15,985 nt of DNA. Origin: Pyrinomonadaceae bacterium (GTDB lineage: Bacteria > Acidobacteriota > Blastocatellia > Pyrinomonadales > Pyrinomonadaceae). A model generated the notes under the pieces. That model saw only the letters and a list, made by a program, of their open reading frames with translations. It was not told the DNA's origin and ran no database searches. The stretch lies in contig JAGOWF010000022.1 in the NCBI GenBank assembly GCA_018060305.1, positions 1-15,985 on the forward strand. Reading direction: 5' to 3'. Position numbers and translations under genes: made by a program. Positions 5,735 to 13,710 of this stretch are shown here, piece after piece; position 1 is the stretch's first letter; the number at the start of each line of letters is the position of its first letter.

Positions 5735-7834
5735 ATGCGGTCGAGTTCTCTGAGGCTTGCAGGCACATTGGCGACTATAGTTGTCGCAGGCTTTGCTATC
5801 TATTCGCAAAACCTCGGCGGACGGCTTTCGGGCAAAGTGGTGGATAAGGACGGTAAGCCAATGCCGGGCGTCACGGTCATTGTCACAAATCAGACGACTT
5901 CTGCCGCTATTTCAAAGAGGACCGACGCTGGTGGCGGCTACACGTTCCGGCTGAGAGCCGGTGCATACCGAATAACTGTCGGCGCACCCCACGAAGCGAG
6001 GTTTGATCGCGGCAAAGCGGCGGAATACGGCGTCTTTGCAAACATCATCTGCGACGAGTCAAAGAAGGCCTGTCGCACGCTTGAGAACGTCATTGTTGAC
6101 AACGGCGACCGAAAGCTCGACTTCACCGTCGTCGATCCATCTGCCGATGCTGCTAAACTCGATGACCCGCAGGCGGAGATCAAGCCCGACCGCCGCGAAG
6201 CGCGCGACCGTTGGCGGTTTGAGTTTCCCGAATACGACCGCTATGGCGATAAGGGGGCACGCGGTCGGGACATTCCGTTCCGCCGTGGCAAATGGTACAA
6301 CCCTTACGATCAGAACAAACTAAAGGGCGACAAACCGATCATCGGTGACGACATCTTCTTAATACTCTCGGCGGTCAGCACGACCGCAGTCGAGCAGCGA
6401 CGGACACCGTCGGGCAACAACGTCAGTTCTGCAAACCCGAATAGCAACAACTTCTTTGGACGGCCTGAGAGTTTCTCATTTAACCAGACGTTCCAGGCCT
6501 CATTTGAACTCTTCAAAGGACAGACTGTCTTTAGGCCCCGCACATGGGCGATCAAGATATCGCCGACCTTCAGCGTTCCGAACTATCTAAACGCCCGCGA
6601 GAATGGCATCGTGAATATCGACGTTCGCCGCGGGACGACCAGGACCGATTTTCACGTCTCGCTCGAAGAGGCATTTGCCGAGGTAAAGATCGCCGATACC
6701 AACAAGAATTATGATTTCGTGTCGATTCGAGCCGGCATCCAGCCGTTCAATGCTGACTTTCGAGGGTTTCTATTTACCGACAACAACCTCGGGGCCCGTG
6801 TCTTCGGTGGATTCGGTAATAACAAATACCAGTTCAACGCCGCATGGTTCCATCAGTTAGAAAAAGATACGAACAGCAACCTGAATGCGTTTGAGTTTCG
6901 CAAGCAGAACGTATTCATAGGTAATTTATTCCGTCAGGACTTTTTGACGAAGGGCTATACGGTAGAACTTATCGGCGCCTACAACGATGACCGCGGCGGC
7001 ATTCACTATGATACAAACGGCTTTCTCGTCCGGCCGGCACTAGTTGGCAGAGCGCGGCAGCATAACATCAAGGCCGGATACATTGGTTTCAATGGTGACG
7101 GCCATATCGGCCTACTAAATCTCTCGAATCATTACTATTTTGCCTTTGGCGAGGACGACTTTAATCCGATCGCAGGGCATAAAGTCGATGTTCGGGCCCA
7201 CATGGCCGCTCTTGAGGCATCACTTGATCGCGATTGGCTGCGATTCAAACTGTCGGCCTTTTTTGCGTCGGGCGACAGCGATCCGACGGACGACCGGGCC
7301 ACTGGATTTGACGCGATCTTAGACGACCCGAACTTCGCCGGCGGGCAGTTCTCATATTGGAACCGACAGGGCATCAGGCTCGTCTCGACCGAGATCGGAC
7401 TGGTTCAGCCCAACAGCCTGCTGCCGACGCTGCGTTCGAGTAAGACCGAAGGACAGGCAAACTTTGTAAATCCGGGCATATTTATCTACAACGCGGGCGT
7501 TGACGCCGAACTGACCCAGACACTAAAAACTGTCTTCAACGTCAACTATCTCAGGTTCCACCGCACCGAACCGCTGGAATACGTTCTGCTTCAGCCCGGC
7601 GTTCGCAAAGAGATCGGCTATGACCTTAGCGTGGGCGTGATCTATCGGCCGTTTCTGATAAATAATGTCACCTTCACATTCGGCGGCAGCATGTTCCTTG
7701 CGGGAAAGGGCTTCAGGGACATTTATACCAACCAGACGGCGAATTGCCCTGTCCCGAACTTTTGCACGGGCACGGTCGTGAACCCGAGCAAACCGCAGTA
7801 TTCGGTTTTCAGCCAGATGAAACTGATCTTCTGA
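5735..7834 (+). CDS. Outer-membrane beta-barrel protein with N-terminal carboxypeptidase-regulatory-like domain; putative porin partner of the decaheme cytochrome
   Basis: 699 residues from the ATG at 5735, chosen because it gives a normal signal peptide (MRSSSLRLAGTL then a hydrophobic core to about 24); an in-frame ATG at 5681 would add 18 residues before it. Residues about 30-130 form a CarboxypepD_reg-like domain (SGKVVDKDGKPMPGVTV, GGGYTFRLRAGAYRITV) with a Cys pair C106/C113. A charged, Tyr/Arg-rich linker follows. From about 195 onward the protein alternates polar and hydrophobic or aromatic residues with Gly/Asn-rich turns, as in transmembrane beta-strands, and it ends in KLIF with a terminal Phe typical of BAM substrates. 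Another Cys pair (C671/C677) lies in a late loop. No TonB box or plug is visible, so it is not an ordinary TonB receptor. The cytochrome gene starts only about 20 nt downstream, suggesting a porin-cytochrome pair. That role is inferred. Confidence 0.82.
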   Translation: MRSSSLRLAGTLATIVVAGFAIYSQNLGGRLSGKVVDKDGKPMPGVTVIVTNQTTSAAISKRTDAGGGYTFRLRAGAYRITVGAPHEARFDRGKAAEYGVFANIICDESKKACRTLENVIVDNGDRKLDFTVVDPSADAAKLDDPQAEIKPDRREARDRWRFEFPEYDRYGDKGARGRDIPFRRGKWYNPYDQNKLKGDKPIIGDDIFLILSAVSTTAVEQRRTPSGNNVSSANPNSNNFFGRPESFSFNQTFQASFELFKGQTVFRPRTWAIKISPTFSVPNYLNARENGIVNIDVRRGTTRTDFHVSLEEAFAEVKIADTNKNYDFVSIRAGIQPFNADFRGFLFTDNNLGARVFGGFGNNKYQFNAAWFHQLEKDTNSNLNAFEFRKQNVFIGNLFRQDFLTKGYTVELIGAYNDDRGGIHYDTNGFLVRPALVGRARQHNIKAGYIGFNGDGHIGLLNLSNHYYFAFGEDDFNPIAGHKVDVRAHMAALEASLDRDWLRFKLSAFFASGDSDPTDDRATGFDAILDDPNFAGGQFSYWNRQGIRLVSTEIGLVQPNSLLPTLRSSKTEGQANFVNPGIFIYNAGVDAELTQTLKTVFNVNYLRFHRTEPLEYVLLQPGVRKEIGYDLSVGVIYRPFLINNVTFTFGGSMFLAGKGFRDIYTNQTANCPVPNFCTGTVVNPSKPQYSVFSQMKLIF

Positions 7835-7840
7835 CGCTAT

Positions 7841-7845
7841 GAGGT
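7841..7845 (+). promoter_or_regulatory. Ribosome binding site deciding the decaheme cytochrome start
   Basis: GAGGT, five bases complementary to the anti-Shine-Dalgarno, lies 8 nt before the ATG at 7854 and just after the barrel gene stop (7832-7834). It favours 7854 over the in-frame ATGs at 7839 (no site) and 7884 (no site, though it also yields a signal peptide). Confidence 0.6.
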
Positions 7846-7853
7846 ATTTCGAA

Positions 7854-10800
7854 ATGAGGGCAGCAGCTATCACAAGCGAACGCATGAAACTTGTCATCAT
7901 GCTGGCCTTTTTGTGTTTTCTGGCAGCGGCGCTATGGCGGAATGAAACACACGCAACGCTCGCCGACGACCCGCCGGCGGCACCTCAACAACAGCCGGCC
8001 GTACCGGCAAGCCTGCCGCAACAGGAGGCCCAACTCGAAGGCTGCGTCAAATGCCACAACAATATCGAGCCAATGCATCGTTACAACAATCGTGGCGACG
8101 TTTTTGACAAGGTCGATGCTGAGGGCAAGGACGCAATGGGCCTGACCTGTACGTCGTGTCACGGTGGTAATCCGGCGGCAACGACCTCGAAGGATGCTCA
8201 CGTTCAACCGCGCTATCCGAAGGCATGGGGCTGCAAGGACAACGGAGAGTGCTCAAGCCGCAATCCGGAAAGAACGAATACATTGCTCGCGAAGGAGAGC
8301 CGTGAATTCGTCCGGTTCATAAATCCCGGTGATTTCCGCGTCGTCAGTCAATCGTGCGGCGAATGCCACTCTGACGAGAATCATGCCGCATCGCGCAGCA
8401 TGATGGCCCACGGCGCCATGCTATGGGGTGCCGCCCTGTATAACAACAGCGGTTATCACCTGAAAGACGTGCAGTTTGGTGAAAGCTACAGCGAAGATGG
8501 CGTATCTCAATCCTTGATAGCCCAACCTGCCCCGAGCTTTGATGATCAAATGAAGAAAGGCCATCTTCCGTTCCTCAAACCGCTCCCCCGGTGGGAATTG
8601 TCGCAGCCCGGCAATATCCTTCGCGTATTCGAACGTGGCGGAAAACGTCGTCTCGAGGTCGGCTCACCTGATAAGGAAGAGGAGAACGGCAAGCCCGACA
8701 AGGGTCTCAGCCCTCGCGGCCTCGGAACAAACAATCGGACGGATCCAGTCTATCTTGGCATTCAAAAGACCCGCTTGCTCGATCCAACCTCAAATTTTCT
8801 TGGTACGAATGACAACGCCGGAGACTATCGCTCGTCAGGCTGCAGCAGTTGTCATGTGGTTTACGCGAATGATACGAGTGCGGTCGCGTCAGGCCCCTAT
8901 GCGGCGAGCGGAAATGAGGGATTTTCGGCCTCAGCCGATGAAAAGATCCCGCGTCGCGAGTCGGGACATCCGATCAGGCATCAATTTACCTCGCAAATAC
9001 CGACTCAGCAGTGCATGACATGTCACATGCACCCGGGCACCAACATGGTAGCGACCTATCTGGGCCGCATGTGGTGGGACAACGAGTCGGACGGCAAGAT
9101 CATGTACCCACAGGATCGACAGATCGATCCGAGCGAAGCAGAGAAGGCCCGCAAACTCGACAAGAATCCCGAGGCCGCCTCGCTCAGAGGGCTGTGGTCG
9201 GATTCTGTATTTCTTCAGAATTCCGGAACGGCAGAGTTTAATAGCAAGCTCTCACGCGTCCAATTCGCCGACAGTCATGGACATGGTTGGTTGTTCAAGA
9301 ACGTCTATAAGAAGGATCGAAAAGGGAATCTTCTTGATGCCGACGACCAGATCGTCCTGCCCGGCGATCCGGAGAAATGGAACAAGGCGGTGCATTTGCA
9401 GGACATCCATGCCGAAAAAGGGATGCACTGCGTGGACTGTCATTTCAGGCAGGACAGCCACGGCGACGGCATTCTGTATAATGAGCCACGTGCGGCGATC
9501 GAGATCGGATGCGTTGACTGCCACGGTTCGATCATTGCAAAGGCAAACGCCATTACCAGCGGCCCGGCCGCCGCTCCCCCATCCAAAGGCGAGCTAAACC
9601 AACGCGAACGCGCCAACAAGCCCCTGATCGGCCGTGACCTGACGCGGCTTCGCTTCCGCTCGCCAGACGGCCGCCGTCTGCCCGTGCTCGAGGTGCTGAC
9701 CGCCGCTACGGCTCGTAATAAGAAATGCAACGATGAGAAGGGCAATCCTATCGCGGTTAAAGCGGGCGATATTGTCCAAAACGCCATCGTCGAGGCGGGC
9801 AAATGCTGGAAGGTAACCCAGACGCTTGATACCGTTACGCCCGGCAATACGGACTATAACGAAAAGTCCGCCTACGCCAAGACCATGCAGCGTGACAATG
9901 CAACATGGGGCGACGCTGGAGTTGGTGACGAACGTCTGGCCCATCGCGACAGCAGCATGACCTGCTACACCTGTCACACTGCGTGGGTCACAAGCTGTTT
10001 TGGCTGCCACCTCTCGATGGAGGCCAACAGAAAGATGCCGAACCGGCATTTTGAGGGCGGCGATTCTCGTAACTTTACGACATATAATTTCCAGGTCCTG
10101 CGCGACGACATTTTCATGCTTGGCAAAGACGGGACCGTGACCGGACATCAGGTCGCTCCGGTCGCGTCGCGGTCGGCGATCATGGTGAGTTCGCGCAATC
10201 AGAACCGCGAATGGATCTATCACCAGCAGCAGACGATATCCGCTGAGGGCTTTAACGGCCAGGCATTCAATACGCACGTGCCGCATACGGTCCGAGGGAA
10301 AGAAACACAGACATGCTCTGACTGCCACGTTTCAAAAAACAACGATAACAATGCCTGGCTTGCCCAGGTAATGCTGCAGGGGACGAACTTCGTCAACTTC
10401 ATGGGCCGCTACGTGTATATCGCAGCCGGGCATTCGCTCGAGGCCGTTGCAGTCACCGAACACGAGGAACCGCAGGCCGTCTACGGCAGCACACTCCATA
10501 GGCTGGCCTACAAGGACAACTACGACGATTTCATCCGTGACGGAAGTGAACTTGACGAAGTTTACGAGAACAAAGGGCGGCCTGAGGCCCTACAGGTGCA
10601 GGTGCGGGGTGAATATGCATATGTCGCCGCCGGGAAGGGTGGCCTGCGCATATATGACGTCGCACAGATCGACCATAAGGGCTTTTCGGAACGGATCGTG
10701 ACCGCGCCCGTGTCGCCGCTTGGTCAAAAATTTCACGTCGATACAAAATATGCGACGGCCGTTGCCGCGCCTTCTACGCTTGCAGTCGATCCGACTCGAT

Positions 10801-11813
10801 GGAGGACCGTGCGGAAAGATGATGGCACTTTTGTTCAGGTCCCGCCCGACGAAGCCGTTCGACTCAACGCCGAGGCGAAGGCCGCCGGTAAGCTCTCGCC
10901 CGCGGTCAACGAAGAGGATCCCATCCATCCCTTGTACGGCTATCTTTACGTCGCCGACAGAGAAGAAGGTCTGATACTGGTCGGGGCCGGCACACTGCTC
11001 GACGGCGACCCGCGAAACAACTTTCTCAAGCGAGCCCTCACATTTAATCCAAATGGCATCCTGACGGGCGCTAGCAACATCACGCTCGCAGGAAACTTTG
11101 CCTACATCACCACCGACACGGCGTTGGTCATTGTGGATCTTTCCTCACCGCTCGAGCCTAAGATCACGACGCAGGTCGCGCTAAATCACCCAAAAGCAGT
11201 CGCTGTCCAGTTTCTTTACGCCTTCGTTGTCGGCGGCGATGGATTGAAAGTGATCGACATCCATGAACTTCAGTCGAGCGGCAGGGCCCGGTTGGTCGAC
11301 GGGGCTACCGTGTCGCTTCGCCATGCTCGCGATATTTATGTCGCTCGCACCTACGCTTACGTTGCGAACGGGGCCGACGGCATCGCCATCATCGACGTCG
11401 AACGACCAGAACAGCCAAAGCTCGACCAGACGTTCAACGCCGACGGAACCATCAACGACGCCCATGCCATCAAGGTCGCGATGACAAATGCCAGTCTGTT
11501 CGGCTACGTTGCTGACGGAAAGAATGGCCTCAAGGTGCTGCAATTGACCGATCCGGAAACAATGCCCAATTATGCGGGATTCAGCCCAAGGCCCGAACCG
11601 CGGCTGATCGCGACATTCAAGACAAAGGGCGAGGCACTCAACATCTCAAAAGCTCTTGACCGCGACCGCGCTGTTGACGAGAGCGGCAATCAGATCGCCG
11701 TTTTTGGCCGTCGAGGAGCAAGGCCGTTTAATTTCGAAGAGGTCATGCGGATGCTCCGCACTAATAGCGGGAGCGGTGATTTCTTCACCGTTTCGGACGA
11801 ACCGATCAAGTAG
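7854..11813 (+). CDS. Secreted decaheme c-type cytochrome with C-terminal LVIVD-repeat propeller
   Basis: 1319 residues. A signal peptide (MKLVIMLAFLCFLAAALW, about 11-28) lacks a proper lipobox. Ten CXXCH sites begin at residues 64, 99, 168, 330, 387, 526, 553, 704, 715 and 821, so ten covalently bound c hemes are expected. Long heme-free stretches of 130-160 residues separate the groups 168/330, 387/526 and 557/704. After about 850, seven related segments of the form 'AYVAxGxxGLxIIDV' (near 852, 919, 1028, 1080, 1119, 1165, 1214) match the LVIVD repeat and would make a seven-bladed beta-propeller. Multiheme cytochromes of this kind act in the periplasm or on the cell surface. Linkage to an outer-membrane barrel suggests electron export or use of an extracellular acceptor. 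A catalytic role is possible, but no CXXCK or known reductase signature is seen. Confidence 0.92.
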   Translation: MRAAAITSERMKLVIMLAFLCFLAAALWRNETHATLADDPPAAPQQQPAVPASLPQQEAQLEGCVKCHNNIEPMHRYNNRGDVFDKVDAEGKDAMGLTCTSCHGGNPAATTSKDAHVQPRYPKAWGCKDNGECSSRNPERTNTLLAKESREFVRFINPGDFRVVSQSCGECHSDENHAASRSMMAHGAMLWGAALYNNSGYHLKDVQFGESYSEDGVSQSLIAQPAPSFDDQMKKGHLPFLKPLPRWELSQPGNILRVFERGGKRRLEVGSPDKEEENGKPDKGLSPRGLGTNNRTDPVYLGIQKTRLLDPTSNFLGTNDNAGDYRSSGCSSCHVVYANDTSAVASGPYAASGNEGFSASADEKIPRRESGHPIRHQFTSQIPTQQCMTCHMHPGTNMVATYLGRMWWDNESDGKIMYPQDRQIDPSEAEKARKLDKNPEAASLRGLWSDSVFLQNSGTAEFNSKLSRVQFADSHGHGWLFKNVYKKDRKGNLLDADDQIVLPGDPEKWNKAVHLQDIHAEKGMHCVDCHFRQDSHGDGILYNEPRAAIEIGCVDCHGSIIAKANAITSGPAAAPPSKGELNQRERANKPLIGRDLTRLRFRSPDGRRLPVLEVLTAATARNKKCNDEKGNPIAVKAGDIVQNAIVEAGKCWKVTQTLDTVTPGNTDYNEKSAYAKTMQRDNATWGDAGVGDERLAHRDSSMTCYTCHTAWVTSCFGCHLSMEANRKMPNRHFEGGDSRNFTTYNFQVLRDDIFMLGKDGTVTGHQVAPVASRSAIMVSSRNQNREWIYHQQQTISAEGFNGQAFNTHVPHTVRGKETQTCSDCHVSKNNDNNAWLAQVMLQGTNFVNFMGRYVYIAAGHSLEAVAVTEHEEPQAVYGSTLHRLAYKDNYDDFIRDGSELDEVYENKGRPEALQVQVRGEYAYVAAGKGGLRIYDVAQIDHKGFSERIVTAPVSPLGQKFHVDTKYATAVAAPSTLAVDPTRWRTVRKDDGTFVQVPPDEAVRLNAEAKAAGKLSPAVNEEDPIHPLYGYLYVADREEGLILVGAGTLLDGDPRNNFLKRALTFNPNGILTGASNITLAGNFAYITTDTALVIVDLSSPLEPKITTQVALNHPKAVAVQFLYAFVVGGDGLKVIDIHELQSSGRARLVDGATVSLRHARDIYVARTYAYVANGADGIAIIDVERPEQPKLDQTFNADGTINDAHAIKVAMTNASLFGYVADGKNGLKVLQLTDPETMPNYAGFSPRPEPRLIATFKTKGEALNISKALDRDRAVDESGNQIAVFGRRGARPFNFEEVMRMLRTNSGSGDFFTVSDEPIK

Positions 11814-11816
11814 CGT

Positions 11817-13709
11817 TTATTTGATCGTGATGCCGATCGATTCAAGAAATCGGTTTGGCCGTTCCCCACCGATGAGCGCAAAAACGTAGTCGTTTGGGAT
11901 CGTCGCTACCTCCTGCTTTGTCTTAACGTGTTCAATAACAATCTCACGTTCGCTCATCTTTTTGATGCTTGCGCCGAAGCGTAGATCGATCAGGCCGTCG
12001 GTCGCGCATTTGTAGAGTTGGAGCTTATTCCCGAATTTGACAGTCGGAGCAAGTGCCTCGCGAACAAGCAGCGTGACGCGGTTGATATCCGCAACCGAAC
12101 GAGAAGAAATAGCAGAACCGTCACGCACCGCAACGAGATCGACGGCAGCCTCGACCGCGACATTACCGCCGCCGACTATCACTACGTCTCGACCCCGAAA
12201 GTCCATCGGATTCGAGAGGCTGTAAATAACTTTCGATTGTTCGCGGCCATCGATCATGACCTTCATCTCCTCGTTTGGCAGCCTTAGTTTGTTCGGAGCA
12301 CCGCGCAAGCCGATCGCTATGACAACGCGGCGGACGGTGTAGCTCTGGATTGCCTTCGCATCGCCACGCTCGGTTGTAACCGTAAAATAATCGCCGTCCG
12401 CCGAGCGAATCACTGCCGTGCAACTTTCGTGTTCGTTCACACGAACGCCTTTGTCGGCGAGGGCCCCGAGCCACACGTTCAGTATGTTCTCCCGCTGGTC
12501 ACCCGGGATCTTTGTAGCCAACTCATCGGCGATCTTGTCCGAGAATTCCGCGATCAACTCGCGTCGCCTCGGAATAAATTGTGACGAGAATGTCCCTGCC
12601 AGATCGCCCGAACCGGAGAACCTTAGAAATTCTGTGATCCGCTTCTTTAGTTCCTTCTCGATCTTGTCAGTCAGCTGCTGTGATATCCCAGCCCGTAGCT
12701 TATCGGGGATCTCCGCGATCAATCGTGCGTGCACTGCGGGCGAGGCCGTGTGTACGACCTCAGCCAGTTGATCGTCTATAGCGGCGAGATCTGAACCAGC
12801 ATCGTCTGTCTCGGCATTTCCATATTTCGCCTTTACCAGCCCCAGACCAGTCACCGGCAAACCGCCGAACCAATCCTTGGTGTCAGGCTTGAAAAAGATG
12901 TACTTGCCCTTTGGATAGAGATCGATCGTCGAGAGTATGTTGTTTTGCTCCAGAGCGACGTATCGCAAACCCATATCTGCCGCAGATGCTGCCGCTGAGG
13001 CGCCGCCCGGACCGATTCCGACGATCGCTACATCATACTGTGCGCGAGGCTCGGACGGAGAATTCTTGATGTCTGTGCCGATACGGGCAATGACCTCAGC
13101 TCCCTCCTTGACGGCGTTCTTGATCAATGGCACGCCTGAGACGTCCCCGATAATGTAGCAGCCGGGAACATTGGTCTCGTAGCTTGCACCGTCACGAGTT
13201 GGGGTCGGCAGCGAGCGAATATCTTTGGTGGTGTTGACGATGATGCACGCCTTAGGATTGACCGGACATTCCGCCTGACAAGCCGTGTCATCCATGCACA
13301 GATCCGGTGCGACTGCCGAGGCCGTGCCGTCAACGATCGCCAGCACATCATGCGGGCAGGCGTCAACGCAGGCCTGGCAGCCTATGCATCGTTCGGGAAA
13401 GATCACGGGATGCGGATACTCCGGCCCGCGGTATTTGTCGAGGCCGAGTTCGGCAAGCTCATCGGGCGTGAGCTTTCGTATCGTCGGTCGCGATGCTTCG
13501 CGATCGCTCCGCCCAAAAATGCCAAAAGCAAGAACTGCGTCCTTTGCCAAAACGATGAAGCCAACAACGACCGACACTAGCCCGATGCTCAACCAGCCGA
13601 CGACGGTCAGCCCTCCATAGGTCACGCGCGACTCAGCAGCGGCTCCCAGATTGATCCAGACCAGCAACGCCAGCAACACGAGACAGATGAAGATGTTGAA
13701 CGCTCGCAT
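11817..13709 (-). CDS. Membrane-anchored ferredoxin/FAD NAD(P)-binding oxidoreductase
   Basis: 630 residues from the ATG at 13709, one nucleotide after the upstream stop; a GTG at 13727 would add six residues and overlap. Two membrane helices (about 2-23 and 36-62) are followed by a ferredoxin segment with C108, C111, C114 and C118 (CIGCQACVDACP) and a second set C138, C144, C148, C155, so up to two 4Fe-4S clusters. Next comes a TNVPGCYIIGDVSG segment, then FAD-type Rossmann GIGPGG at 231-236, a long charged helical insert (about 295-405), a second Rossmann GGGNVAVE at 513-520, and an end at NRFLESIGITIK. It resembles thioredoxin reductase-like flavoproteins, but with the usual C-terminal segment moved ahead of the FAD motif. 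It probably moves electrons between NAD(P)H or ferredoxin and the linked cytochromes on the inner face of the membrane; direction and substrate are unknown. Confidence 0.88.
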   Translation of the reverse strand: MRAFNIFICLVLLALLVWINLGAAAESRVTYGGLTVVGWLSIGLVSVVVGFIVLAKDAVLAFGIFGRSDREASRPTIRKLTPDELAELGLDKYRGPEYPHPVIFPERCIGCQACVDACPHDVLAIVDGTASAVAPDLCMDDTACQAECPVNPKACIIVNTTKDIRSLPTPTRDGASYETNVPGCYIIGDVSGVPLIKNAVKEGAEVIARIGTDIKNSPSEPRAQYDVAIVGIGPGGASAAASAADMGLRYVALEQNNILSTIDLYPKGKYIFFKPDTKDWFGGLPVTGLGLVKAKYGNAETDDAGSDLAAIDDQLAEVVHTASPAVHARLIAEIPDKLRAGISQQLTDKIEKELKKRITEFLRFSGSGDLAGTFSSQFIPRRRELIAEFSDKIADELATKIPGDQRENILNVWLGALADKGVRVNEHESCTAVIRSADGDYFTVTTERGDAKAIQSYTVRRVVIAIGLRGAPNKLRLPNEEMKVMIDGREQSKVIYSLSNPMDFRGRDVVIVGGGNVAVEAAVDLVAVRDGSAISSRSVADINRVTLLVREALAPTVKFGNKLQLYKCATDGLIDLRFGASIKKMSEREIVIEHVKTKQEVATIPNDYVFALIGGERPNRFLESIGITIK

Positions 13710-13710
13710 C

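Noticed and set aside
5735..7834. TonB-dependent receptor for the barrel protein
   Set aside because: The carboxypeptidase-like N-domain is shared with such receptors, but no TonB box or plug signature is visible before the barrel.
7854..7950. Lipoprotein signal for the decaheme cytochrome
   Set aside because: The Cys in LAFLCFL has Leu at -1 instead of Gly/Ala/Ser and lies within the hydrophobic core, so no lipobox.
8232..8253. Possible eleventh heme site CKDNGEC in the decaheme cytochrome
   Set aside because: The Cys spacing is C-x5-C and no His follows, so it is not a c-heme attachment motif; possibly a disulfide.
9594..10328. 244-codon minus-strand open frame inside the decaheme cytochrome gene
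   Set aside because: The plus strand has conserved CXXCH sites throughout; the antisense frame has no recognisable domain or ribosome site and is a composition shadow.
11814..11870. Intrinsic terminator between the convergent operons
   Set aside because: Only a weak CCGAT/ATCGG stem without a U-tract is present, and it lies inside the flavoprotein coding region.
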